From: Ptychodera flava
Taxonomy: Eukaryota; Hemichordata; Enteropneusta; Ptychoderidae
Direction: 5' to 3'
NCBI RefSeq assembly: GCF_041260155.1
Contig: NC_091944.1
Span: 14,237,772 to 14,301,771, forward strand
DNA length: 64,000 nt
The notes beneath the pieces are model-generated. The model searched no databases and was not told the origin of the DNA. It worked only from the letters and a program-made list of their open reading frames with translations. The number at the start of each line of letters is the position of its first letter. The stretch's first letter is position 1. This document shows positions 1 through 13,100 of this stretch, piece after piece. The position numbers and the translations under genes are program-made.

Positions 1-991
1 TTCGTTTTTTTTTTTCACCAAAGTCCATTCATGTGTACAACTGATCTCATTCTCTGTCTCAGTTTTTTTTCCGCTTACAACGCAGCATGCTATAATTGTG
101 CATAATTTAAGGAGTTTGCACAATAACTGATTATCCTGTAACTTCTAACATTTTCAGTCCCTCTAGTTAAAAGTTGAAAGTGTGTGCGCGTGCAAGTCGG
201 TGTGTCGAGGAGTTTTGTCCGATTATGCTCCATACTGTTTTCTATGAATCTGCTTAGTGCATTTTCTTTTAGGTTGTAAAAATAAGCCATCAGGAAACCT
301 GTTCTCTGCCATGACAAAGTAATTTACGAGAAATGTTTTGAAATTTTCTGTAGTAATAGTGTTTATAGTGGAATTGTAAAAAAGGAAGACTATTCATTTT
401 ACATTCAAAGACTTTTGTAAGATAAATATTTTCAATGATAGACATAGGTATGTTTGAATTTCAGTCTTTTCGACTTTTCAAAGTCACTGTCAATAGTAAT
501 TTACAGTGCTTTGCACAGGTCATTTCAACTTTGGTAGGAACTGTTCATGATCTTGATAACAAAATCATCTCAGGCGACCATTCAACACTTCAGATGCCAG
601 AAACCTTACTGAGATGTTGTGCACAAAATATGATGATGTCACTAACATTTGTCATATACATCAGCTCGTAACCTTCTCACCTCTATAGTTTGGTCCAACT
701 CGATTGTTTTCTATGGCGAGTGAGGACCTGTACACAGGGAAATGGGGGTGAGGAGATTGGTGCTGATGCTGTGTGGCAACTCTGTAAAGTTTGGTGAAGT
801 GTGTGGTCTCTGAATATTTTGATATGTCATGCCAGAAGTTACCAAGTCTTGAAATGGCTTGTCCTTTTTCACTGCAACCCTTAAGTGGCAAAGACAGGTT
901 CCTTGGCGCTAATACAATGACAGGTCTGGTCATGTAAAGTGAAGTACAAAAAGATAACTCAGCATGTTTGGTTTTTTTTTGCCATGATCAG
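1..991 (+). other. SF1 intron (partial), no coding seen
   Basis: The acceptor of the first visible SF1 exon ends at 991, after a run of T. No coding segment matching the missing SF1 N-terminus is visible. A degenerate copy of the short CCTTTCACC mini-MITE family lies at about 667-755. Short ORFs here have no recognisable content. Confidence 0.6.
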
Positions 992-1144
992 GTCTCCCTC
1001 ACCGGAGCCAATCTATAACAGTGAAGGCAAGCGGCTGAACACACGGGAGTACCGGACTAGAAAGAAGATTGAAGAAGAGAGACACAAGCTAATTCAAGAA
1101 GCTCTTCAGTTGAACACAGAGTACAAGCCACCAGCTGACTACAA
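992..1144 (+). CDS. SF1: SF1 exon: SPSP motif and start of helix-hairpin region
   Basis: The first base completes an Arg codon from the exon upstream. The exon then encodes [19 protein letters not shown] and on to PPADY, ending two bases into a Lys codon before gtaagc. The paired SP serines correspond to the sites in human SF1 phosphorylated by the kinase UHMK1 (KIS), which strengthens U2AF binding; that is family knowledge. Confidence 0.93.
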
Positions 1145-4100
1145 GTAAGCCAATAACGTACCTTTTATATTCCATGCTCAGTGACTTGAAAAAGGCAGTC
1201 TCATTCATTTAGCAGTATTAACCAGTAATTGATTGTCATGACAAACATGTGGTATGATCTTCCAAAATATAGTGTGTGGTGCATTCATCTTAACCTAAAA
1301 TGCATCCAAATATTACTTGATACTAAGGACAAAATTGCAATCATGATATTCCAACAAACTTTTGCCATCATGTTTTCAGTAGAAGCTTGTGATGTAGGCT
1401 GTTAGTGCGTAATGTTTATGGCCTTCATCACAATAGTCGTATTCAGAATGTACTATTTTTTCTGAATATTGTGCGAAACTCCTTAAAATCTTGCATCAAC
1501 TTTTGTTGAATGTACATGATCTTGTGAATGTATTTACCGGATTTTTCTGAGAGTACGCCCAGGGCCGTTAAACAGAAAATGGCTACATTGTCTGCTTCAC
1601 ACCTGTAGCTAAATAACGGCCCAGGGCCGTAATTCGGTAAAAATTTACCGCCAATTAACTAAAAAATAAAGGAGTTATTTTATCACTGTTGATCACAAAA
1701 CCAAAAATAAATGACGGTAGAACGCTGCAAAACATCCACTCATTTTTTTCTCGAGAGTTTTGTTTTCTTTTTCGTCATTGTGCGCTACAAATTCTAACAG
1801 ATCCATCTCCAACAAAAAGGACACAATGTTGCAATTTCTGATGCATCATACAATAACATAAACTGACACTCATGCACTCATTCACGCACGCATAAAACTA
1901 AACTGACCCCAAGATACGATCAAGATTTCTTTTATTTGTATATCAACACAAATTGCAATAATAATTATACACATCTCTTGGAAAATAAAATCACACATGG
2001 AAAAATAAATTACGAGTCAGGTAAAAATAACGCATGGATAATCAACGCACAACCGTGACAACACAAGGTCCCATTTAGCTGTGGGTCCATAGCTGTGGTG
2101 TTTTCAGACGGGATTCATGCCTTTTACGGGCTGGTTTTGACATTTACGATTTTTAACCCCGCCACCACAGCTATGGGATATTCCATAGACTAGCGTCCAT
2201 GTTCCGCCGCAATCACCCTTTGCGGAAGTTTGCTCGACGATATTTCGAAATATTTTCCATCCAAATTACAAATTGCCAACACTCATCGACAGCTTGGTTA
2301 TTAGGGACTAACTAGACCAGAAGTCCGCTTAAATTAACTGAAATGTCGCCTTTTTTCTAAGTTTGCCCGACATGACTACACGGAGACCGCCATTTTGCTA
2401 GCGTAAAACTGTTGGTCGAGGATCCCTGCAGTACGTCACTACAGTGACGTAGCGGTGACCTCTCAACTTCTAAACACAAACTGAGAGATTCTTCGTGTGA
2501 TATCGATGACCATCGTTCGTCTTATGGACATTCCCAGTCTCACAAAACTGAAACCAAACTTTTACTTGGGGGTGGGGGAAAGTTCAGTCCTAGGATCTAT
2601 GATTATTCGTGGCGCGCGGATGCTGGCCGTAATCTCTTGGTTCGTGTTCAGAAGTTGAGAGGTCACCGCCTACGTCACTGTAGTGACGTACTGCAGGGTT
2701 GGCTGGTACCCGCCTCAGTGACAAGCACAGAGAGGCGTCTTCGTGCTGCGTCTAGCTAGTCACGTGAGACGCAGTGATCAGCGAAACTGCAGGGATCCTC
2801 GACCACAGTCCCTTTGGTGGAGGGACTGTGCCTCGACCAACAGATTTACGCTAGATTTTACTTGCCAATAACAAAAAGGAAAAACCTTTTTAAATTTTTA
2901 TATAGACATTTTTTTAATATATGCCTCCATGGTTGTGTCGAACGCATTCAAATTTAAGCGAAGAAAATCATCGATCAGATTTTGACATGTGCACGTGTTC
3001 TGAGGTTGACCTAGTTTTAGTCCTGCGTACGATGCTGTGTGTTCCGCTACAGCTAATATGGTGAGCGGGGCTATTAGCTGTAGCGGAACACACAGCATCG
3101 TACGCAGGGCTAACCTAGTTTGTATAAGTGTGACAAGTTAATCAAAGTAGTCGAACTTGTGAAAATAGATACAGTGTTTCACATTCGTTGCACGCAAAGA
3201 GGTCAATAATCGTAAACAATTGTGGATCATACCATTTCTACTAGGCATTACTACTACTGTTACGTTTGTGAATGCACAAATTTACGCGAAGAAAATCATC
3301 AGATTTTTGTATCAAAGCGAAAAAAACGTGAAAAGTAATGATGTACATTAAATAAAAAATAATGAAACAGAGTTATTTTTTATGATAGTCATTTTATTTA
3401 TTTCATGATCCCCATCGTGCAGAATGGAAAATTCCTGGCTCCTGCTTCATCTGTCAATCATTGTCGGCATTGTGTGGCAAACTCTAACGTTGACTTTGCG
3501 TTCTTCTGGATCATTCCACCTGCATTTTAGTAGCATAAATAGGGGGATACGGACATATATCGCCGAAGTAATTATCTTAGAAGTGTAACTTATTTTATTT
3601 TGTAAGCTATATAAAACTTTTTGACCTTTGCGTAGGTAATTTTTTTCAAGGGTAGTCAAGTTGAAATGCCGTAGACAAAGGTTGAGATGAAATTTAAATT
3701 CTTAATAACGGCCCACCCCCCAAATAACCGCCCATGGGCGGTTTTTCGAGTGGGCGTACTCTCAGAAAAATCCGGTACCACATTTTGATGTCATTTTGCA
3801 TCAGCCTCATCCATCCAGACCTGCCCGTCCCTACATTCCCATTCTGAATCAAGACTTAGAGTGTTTTATAAATAAATGCAAGAAAATGTGTTAAATACAC
3901 TAGGTACTTGCATGGCAAAAGTGAATATATGCAGCAGACTGAAAATACACTATTTTCTGTTTTCCTGTAAAAAACAGGCCTCCAGTTCAGAGAGTCAGTG
4001 ACAGAGTAATGATTCCTCAAGATAAACACCCTGACATCAACTTTGTTGGACTTTTGATAGGACCAAGGTAAGTCAGTTTTGCAAGTTTTGTAAGTCAGTG

Positions 4101-7100
4101 TTATATAAAGTTACTGCAGAGTTGTGAAAGGCTCGCTGTGTAGAGATATATGACCTCAACAAACTCTTGGTGGGCAAAAAATGTCAGCTGTGTCATCTTC
4201 AACTTTCGCTTTCCAATTTTTCACACTGTCTGTTGACTAATGATAGCAGATCCGGTTATCAGATTGTGAAGGGTGATTTACTTATAACGCTTACCGGGAA
4301 GAGTTTTGAGTAATTACTGTTTGTTACTTCTGAATAATAAGACAACAAGCAAAAAAGAATATGGTGAGAAAACAATGCATGACACATATGGGTGTTTATG
4401 GTAGATCGCGCCTAAGGGACAAATATTCTCACTCTCAAACTTTTACAATGGCATTTTGGTCTATCACTCCTTGGGGCTCATTTTGAAGCATATTGAATAA
4501 ATTAAGTTTTTGCCAGTTTATTTTTGTGAAAACAAAAATTAACTTCCGCCATAGAGTTAACACAGGGATATCAGCTGTTTAGAAATTTAAATGTCTGTAA
4601 TTGTTTCTCCTGTTCCAAATTTTCCATGGTAACCCCAGATTTTTAATTATAATTTCACAATGAAATGGTTTAAATTTTGCTATGGACAATTTGAGCGAGG
4701 TTTAAGTCTTTCAAATTCGAGGCGTGAAATACCTCAAGTGTATTTTGAAACAACCTTTCGTTTGCTTATTCTTTTTTCAGAGGAAACACCTTGAAAAAAA
4801 TGGAGAAGGAGACGTCGGCAAAGATCATGATTCGTGGCAAGGGATCTGTGAAAGAAGGCAAAGTAGGACGCAAAGACGGCCAACCACTTCCCGGAGAAGA
4901 TGAACCACTGCATGCACTGGTCACCGCAAATAATGCAGAGAGTGTAAAGAAAGCTGTGGACCAGGTAGGCTAGGGAACGCCACAATGAATTGCAACTGTA
5001 TTGTGATTATCACTTCCCCTTTTCTCATATTTGGTGAACTCTTTCTGTGTGGTTTCTGTGTATTTTATTTCCCTTCGGCTAACAATCACAGACACAGTAT
5101 CATATGCTTTTGTCCTATATTTTCACCTCTCACGTTGAATGAAACTCCTGCAGATATACTTTTTGAAAATTTATAGCGATTGTTTGTATCTGTAATCAGT
5201 GTAACATAAAAGTAACCCACTCTGTTCCAGTTAAAAATATATTTTGCACACTCATGAAATATCAATCAAGTTTTACGCAAACTGTTTTTGGTCAGGGTAT
5301 AGTTCAAAAATTACATATCAGTCACAAAAGAAATTCATTTCTTCTTGTAAGAGCACAAAACATTTAGAAAATGTGGTTGATGAAATTGACTACTGCACAT
5401 CTGATTTATTAGTAAAACATATATCTTAACACAAAACCACCGTTACTATGAGGGGGATACTAGTTAAGAACACTTGTTTACTTTGCACCAAATATACTCA
5501 CTTTGAATGTTTTGTCATAGCTTAATGTTTGCCGTAAAATAGAAACGTACAATTGTTTATGTCATTGACTGTGATTTTATTTTGTGTTTTTGAACCACAG
5601 AGCATGTAAGTTGACAGTGTACTTTGTGATTTTCTTTTCTCCCCTCAATGTTTTGCTTTTAGTTCATGGTCGCCGTACATGTTTTCAAGTAAACTCCCTG
5701 TTCAATTTGCTGTTGAGATTGCTGTATTAAAAGAACAAGAAACGATTCATTTAAAATCCCAAAGCTTTAAAAAAACCTGCAAGACATATTCCTCTAAATT
5801 TTCAGCAAGGAAGTTGTTCAGAGGTGATAATTTCAAAGTCAGGACAGAAATATTACCATATATTGTTTTGATGTAAAAATTGAAATATGAAGTGTTGATC
5901 TTTGTGACAGACATTTCAGCCTGACAAAATCTTCATTATGTTTTCTCAGATCATCCTAACCAGCTCTACTGTGACAGAATAATACAATTTCAAGTTTGTT
6001 GTCATAATTACACAAAGTGCCATTTCTATTGTACTAATTCTTCTGTTCATCAACAAATTTGATTTTTCCTGATGTAACATTGACAGCATGCGGTGTCGTG
6101 TGTACTAATCCTATTTTGTGAAAGTTTCCTACCAAAACCATGTGCGCAATGCACAACGACTGTCCCGTCAGACGAGTACACTGCTGTTGTTGTACTAATT
6201 CTAGCTTTTCCATTGACCCATACTCACATCCGTATTTTGTTTCTTTTATAGCAGTTTTCCTAGCCAGGTCTGTCTGTGCAAATTAAAAGCAGTGTGTTCG
6301 CAACGCACAAACTCACAATCACCGGTAGTTAGCAGACTCGACGTACACACAGTTTAATCTCAAAAGAGGTCAGAAAAAAATTCTGTGAGGGCACTTGTGT
6401 CTGAAACTGGAGTGCATCGTGTCAGTAATCCAAGCCATTATCACATCAACTGCAGATCCATCATAGCATATTGCAAGCTCATCTTTATTTGCTGTTCATA
6501 GCGCACCGATATTGCAATCGTCCAGTTTTTGTACTAATTTTATTTTACCTTTTCAGCAAGCTATTTTGTACTTATCTGTATTTTTTATTTCTATCTAGCT
6601 CAGTGTAGAACCACAGTTTTGCATTTTGTCTCCAAAGCCGCCTAGACTACCATAGCGATACCTGTCACTCCGCTCCTTATCCCCCCCACTCCCTCACCTC
6701 AGCTCCCTGTATGGAATGCAGTTTTCTCTTTTCACAGCCTTTTACTAAAATACATCTGAGTTTCTGAGTTCGGTGTTCTGGGTAGTTCCCTCGTGGGAGG
6801 ATTCTTACCTTGGTGTTATTGGTGTGGTACTTCAGAGTTTAACTGTTTCTGCAGAAAAACTTGGACTGCTGTTCTCTTCATGAGTGAGCAGTTTTCGTCA
6901 ATTTGACCTGGTCTTACGATTAACAGGCAAACACAACTCTAACAATCAATTTCAAATTAAATTATGAAATTGAAGCTCTCACTCTGTGTATGTGCATTCT
7001 TGAAGAGAGGTTAGACTTTTCAAATGACAAAGCAAAAATTTACTATCAGTGATTTGAAAAACATGTTTCGTCAACTGTTACAATATCCCAGCCATTGCAT

Positions 7101-10100
7101 GTTTAAGATTGGCTCAGTGTGTTGAAGAGTATATGGTCTGTAAAGTTATTATATATGAATGCGAAAAACGATGGAGAGATTTTTGGTTTTCTTATGTCAA
7201 TACCCATTGTCATTCCTGGGCTGTTTCAAATAGATAAATGTCGGACTATTAGTTGATATCAACCAAACCCCAGGCTTAAATGACTCCAAGGGAGACGCAA
7301 TCCCAGAATGTACAGTCCCTTCCCCAAACGAAGGCCCTACTCACTACATGTGCCAGATCACATATCTATATCTCTCTTAGATAAACGAGATCATCAGGCA
7401 GGGGATTGACACACCAGAGGGACAGAATGACCTGAAGCGTATGCAGCTGCGCGAGCTAGCAGCACTCAATGGTACTTTACGTGATGCGGAAGCCGTAAGG
7501 TATTTGTGGACGTACTTATACTCTTCTTTTTCTCCACCCCTTTTTCTCCCCTCGTGCTGTCTTGTGTATGTGTTTGTAGATCAATGAAATAATCAAACAG
7601 GGAATCGAGACACCTGAAGGCCAGAACGATCTGCGTCGCATGCAACTACGGGAGCTTGCCAAACTGAACGGCACCCTACGAGAGGATGACACTATAAGGT
7701 TCATTTGGTTTTTATTTCTTTGGTGTGCACTTTATTATTTTAAGGCAGACTCTTTATGTTGCCAGCATTTTACATATATGGTGTGTGTTGAAGTCCTTTC
7801 GGTGCCGTACAGGGAAAGACGCGGATGTTGAAATCGCCAAGGCTGTGTGGCAGTAGGAAGTTTGGATGGCCAGGAGTGCTACTAACAAAACTGCTCAAAA
7901 CTGACTGCTTTTTTCCATTAATATTTCATATGTTCCAGTGATAGACTACCAACTTACAACTATACTGAAACCTTCAAACAATCAGGAGAAATATGCTCAT
8001 CATTATTCATGAACAGTATTTAAAAACATTGCCTTTCAAATTATAACTTTCAAAAATCTTCACTGCGCTGTTCCTAACCATTTCAGTCCAGCTGAGCTAT
8101 GCCTAGTGAAAATGTAATGAGAAAAGTGGTGATTTTAGTACGCAATTTTATGGAGTACTGAAATTTCAGATACACTTGTGTGAGGCAATAAGCAAAGTCT
8201 CTGTAGGGTCTGCCTCATGATGACATTTCCAAGTATGTCAAATGTACAGATGAGTTGCTAGATTCATTATATGTATATTATCTTTGGCATGAGAAATTAC
8301 AATGTAAACGCCTTGGAATTGTATTCCACACATGTATAGATCTTTTTCGTATCATGGCATCTACTAAAATCTTCCTAGAAATCAAAAGAGCAGGAACCAC
8401 CAACATATTCTAGGATTTTGTGAAAAAATATGGTTCAGTAACCAGTAACTGTAAAAATTGCAAGCTGAAACCTTGAGATCTGTTTCTTGAGTATCGGCAT
8501 GAAGAGCTAATTGAGCATCGGCGTGAAGAGCTATCTTTCTTTTGATTGTTAGATGAAATTATTCAGAAAAATATTACTAACATATTATAGCACCGAAAGG
8601 ACATGAGACAAAGGTGTAGAAAGTTTTAGTGCATTTGTTTGGACTTCAACCTATCCCACCTCTTTTCCATGTGTAATGGAGTGGTCCGTAAAGTGGATCA
8701 TTCCATTCTTCATGTAACTAGGATGGGTAGGTTGAAGACTGCATGCCTCCCACCCAACCCTAATCCATCCCATAATACTTTATGGATTTGTTATGCATGG
8801 CCTCTTACCAATGTTTGCCAAAAACTACCATGTTTATTAATGGTACCGTATTTTTGTGTAATCTCGTCTTTTTTGGCATGCAGTGGAAAAAAACTGCCTA
8901 CTTTCTTAGCATAACAAAAATCTGGGGATGAAAATCTTAAATTTGGGAGCGCTGTATCTCATATATATCATACGATAATGTAAATCGCACGTAGGATTCA
9001 TTGGGGAAAAGGTCCAAATACCGGTACAGTAGATAGATGCCAAGAAAAGCAATTTTAAAAATATCACCGTAAACATGGATTTTACATCTTTGTGTGTAAG
9101 TCATTGTGAATGACATTTGTGTAACGTTAGAACTTGCCAACTGTTCAAGTTTACTGTCAAAGCACATGGAAAGATTCAGTAGAAAGGTGAACTTAGTTGG
9201 CTTTTTACATCTCATTAAACAATGCTAGTATGTCAAGGTAAGTATGACGCAGTGAAACGTGTGTATTATTGACACCGTTTTGGTTTGGTAAGGGAACATT
9301 GTATATTTGAACTTGCCTTCACAGAACATGGTTGATCTTTGTTCAGACAAAAGATCCTGTTTATATTGCTAAAGACACCATGATTATGTCTTTCCTGACA
9401 ATATCTTGCCTCTTGAGATTGAAATACGTAAAATAGTCTTTGAAATATGACAACTATTCATGCTTAGCAAGTAATGATATCTAAGTGAGCACATCAGCTT
9501 GGTGTATCACAGTTAAGAAAGAAATTTGCAACCATGTGCAGACCACTTTGATTAACCACCTAAGAGTAAGACACCCAGTTCCTTGCTCATAGTGTGTAAT
9601 ATATGGCTTACTATCCTAGCCACTTGTGTAGTTACTCTAAGAATATGATTGAGATATTGAAACTGGCTTTTGCACAGTGGTTGAAGTTACAGAAGATTCA
9701 CATTTTCAGAACAATTGCTTTTGTAATTCTCTGAACAGAATCAGACCAAAAGATAAAATGTATGTGGCATACCTTGTTCAGACTATCTGATTAGCATTGT
9801 TTGTATTCCTGATGTCTCATTGAAGTGATTTAAATCGGAAACAAAAATAAATAAATTTAAGAAAACATATCATTATAAACATATAGTTTGATTGCCTTTC
9901 TCTTTACAAAAATTTTTAAATTTGTAACACTTCTGTTTCAACAGATGTACCAACTGTGGAGCCAGCAGTCATCGTACATGGCAGTGTACAGAGAGGCAGA
10001 ACATCACCAACACAGTGCAGTGTTCCCAGTGTGGTGGTGCTGGTCACATTGCTGCTGACTGTAGACAGAAACGGGACAGAGCAGGAGGATTTGGACCTAC

Positions 10101-13100
10101 AAATACAGTTGACAAGGCCAAAATGGACAGCGAGGTCAGATAGTTTTTGTAAAATGTATACATGTTACAACTATTAGAGCACTGCCAGTGAAATTCATTA
10201 AATAATCTCCCTGAGATGCATTTGTTGAAGTCCGAGTTCTCTTGTTGTAATTGCTTGAAGTCCTTCAGAAGTCTAGTCTGCAGTTGTTTGTTGTGTGCTT
10301 TGCCAGGAATGGTGTGCCATTATTTCATCAGAAAGAATGAAACCAGGGGTGAAACCAGGGGTGTGATAGAGGGCGCTGTATATCAGAGTGGATCGTTCCT
10401 TTGTAAATTATCTCATCAAGCCAGACTAACTTGTGTTTCTTTCTTTCCGTTTTCTCACAGTACTTGTCTCTGATGGCAGAGCTAGGGGAAGGCCCGCCGC
10501 CACCAGCAGCTCCATCAAACATGTCACACCACCATCCATCATCCGGACCGAGACCTCTGCTCTCAACACCTGTTAGTCATCCTCCTCCATTGGTGAATAT
10601 TAAACATTTAGTCATGCATGCAATCTGGCACTGTCTCGCCCCGAGGATTCCCCATGGCAGGCAGTGATCTTGGTTGATGGACTGCGCCATTGGGAGCTGG
10701 GGTAGGCAGGTGTCAAGTTGGTAGTTGTGTGCTGTGGTATTGTTTCTTTTTTCTCTTTACACCCACTTCACTCCCACTGAAATGCATACAGCAAAATTAC
10801 ATCCCTCACAGGACTCGTGTTTTCTTCTCATTTTACAAACTTTCACCTTACTTACATATAAAGTGATATCCAAGCAGGAAAAGAAGTACAGTACATTTTA
10901 TGTATTTACATACATATATGCTATCACACCTGTTTCACACTCTGTAGCATCTTTTACAAGGCTATACATTAGTATTTTTCTCACATATACAACTACACTA
11001 CATGCCCTTTATGTTTAGACAAGTTATATGTCTGTCATCGTTCTTGGTGTTAACAACATTGACTTTGATATGTAGTTAAAGGAGAGACTTTTCCTGATTT
11101 TTGCCACAACAGATGAGTCAGAATGCACCACCTCCATGGATGCAAAACAAGCAAGAAAAACAACATCATAACATGATGGACAATAGACCGCCAAGCCTTC
11201 TTGGGTCAGGACCAAACCAGCCACCACCTAGTCTAATGTCACAGCATGTTCAACCCCATCACAATATGCCGCCTCCACCCCCTCCGAATGTTTCCAACCA
11301 GCCGTGGAATCAACCACCCCCAGCACCCCCATCATCAGCATCAGGTAAGCCAGTTCATATTGGGAGCAGTGTTGCAGCTTTCTCTGTAATTTTTACAGAA
11401 CAACTCACTTCCTAATCTCTACAATGGACCAACTCTTGAATAAAATGTTGCACTCAAAGTACTGCAGTGTCTTATGAAAAATGGATGCTGAAATGCTATG
11501 CTCATAGTGGTACAAACAAATTCATGTGGATCAATACACACACAGAAATACATGTAATTCTATGTTGGTTTCTGCTTTGGGGTTTCGTACTATGGTCCAT
11601 TCAAATTCAGGATTTAACCCATTGAATTGGAAATGGAGAAATTACTGGGAAGGACATGTAAAATGTGATGGTTGAATAACTATTTTCTCAGCCCTATGAC
11701 ATCCAATCTTTCACTATTTCAATAGTAAACTTAAATTTACATGCTGATAAATGCAACCAAAATCATTCATAAACATTCCCATTATCTCTTTCAGTTCCTC
11801 CACCGCCGCCGCCCTCTCTTCTCGCGGCGCCTCCACCACCACCCCCAACAAGTGAACCTCCGCCGCCGCTGCCGACAAGCCAGTCTTGGCAGGGACAGAC
11901 GAGTAAGTAGTTGAGCACTTTCTGATTGGCTGGAGCTCACTTGTTTTAATAGCACTGCTAACAGCCAGTGGTGTTAGAATATCACCAGCTTCAGTCAGTT
12001 TTCAAGATAACAAAGGGTTGCAATTCTAGGATAATCTTTGCATGTAAATTTCTTCTCTCACGCTGGAAAGCAGCAGAAAAAATTGTTTGACCCTTATTCA
12101 TGAAGCAGAGCTTTATATTGATGGGTTGATCTGGTTCATTGGTTAAATCGTTGGTCACTGTCTATATATTTAAGCAATAATGTCCTCCTTCAGGCCCACA
12201 ATATGGGCGAAATCAAACTTTTTGCAACATAATGTACATTATGTACATTATGGAGTGCAAAGTTTTCTTGAGTCCATTATGGCCGGGACGGGGTACATTA
12301 GTGCTGTTATTTTATAGTTTTTGCCAATGAATATGTAGATGCAGAAAACATTCAGGCCACAATGCTGGATAATTGGATACATTATCAGAAATAAACTGAG
12401 GGTATGACACCACAAAATTCACTGGTATTGACAAAGCAATAATATAATTCAGAATATTTAAATTTGGAATAATTCTTCCTTCTAGAGTGAGGCACTGTCC
12501 TCTTGTTTATCTCTTTTGAAATCAATCTCCTATCTTAAGGTGGCTGGAAAGGCTAGAGCGTCAGCTATAAACTTCAACAAAACTATTAAAATTTAAAAGT
12601 AGTCAACATTCTGTGGAATAAAAAAACCAGACATTTGGAGCCAAAGGCATTGCAGAGTTATAGCCTGTTGAAACTTCTGAAAAACTGACCAGATAAGAAG
12701 AAGTTGGGGAGTCCTTTGTGTATTAAATATGGTAGAGGTCCCCTAGCTTTTAAAAAATGTTTGAAAGGGAAAGTCATTTTTTGCTGTTTTTCAGGAAAGT
12801 TTGACAAGGCGGTGCTGGCATTCAGAGTGAGTGACTGCTATTGTAAATGCATTTTTAGATTCTTTGAGTGTCAAAGAGGTGTCAAAAGTGAGATTAACCA
12901 AAAAGACTGCTCTGTGACTTCAAAAGAGGGGTGCAAATATGGCTTGTTTCAACAGTTTTGACAGAATAACAGTTTTCTTACATAATTTCATGCCAATTTA
13001 ATCCAACCTTTGAATGAGATATGGACATGGAATTTTTACAGCCTATTAACAAGGTTACAGACAAGATGACTATGGCACAATTTTCCTGTATTTGAAGTAC

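Larger units (their letters stand above)
1535..3777. mobile_element. 2.2-kb nonautonomous DNA transposon with 26-bp terminal inverted repeats
   Basis: The 26 bases at 1535-1560 (starting TACCGGATTTTTC) are the exact reverse complement of 3752-3777. If the element proper starts at CCGG, the flanking TA on each side would be a TA target duplication, as made by Tc1/mariner-type elements. Both subterminal regions carry GGGCCGTTA-type motifs. No transposase ORF is seen. Several further foldbacks sit inside (2424-2698, 2398-2861, 3023-3107). Confidence 0.7.
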
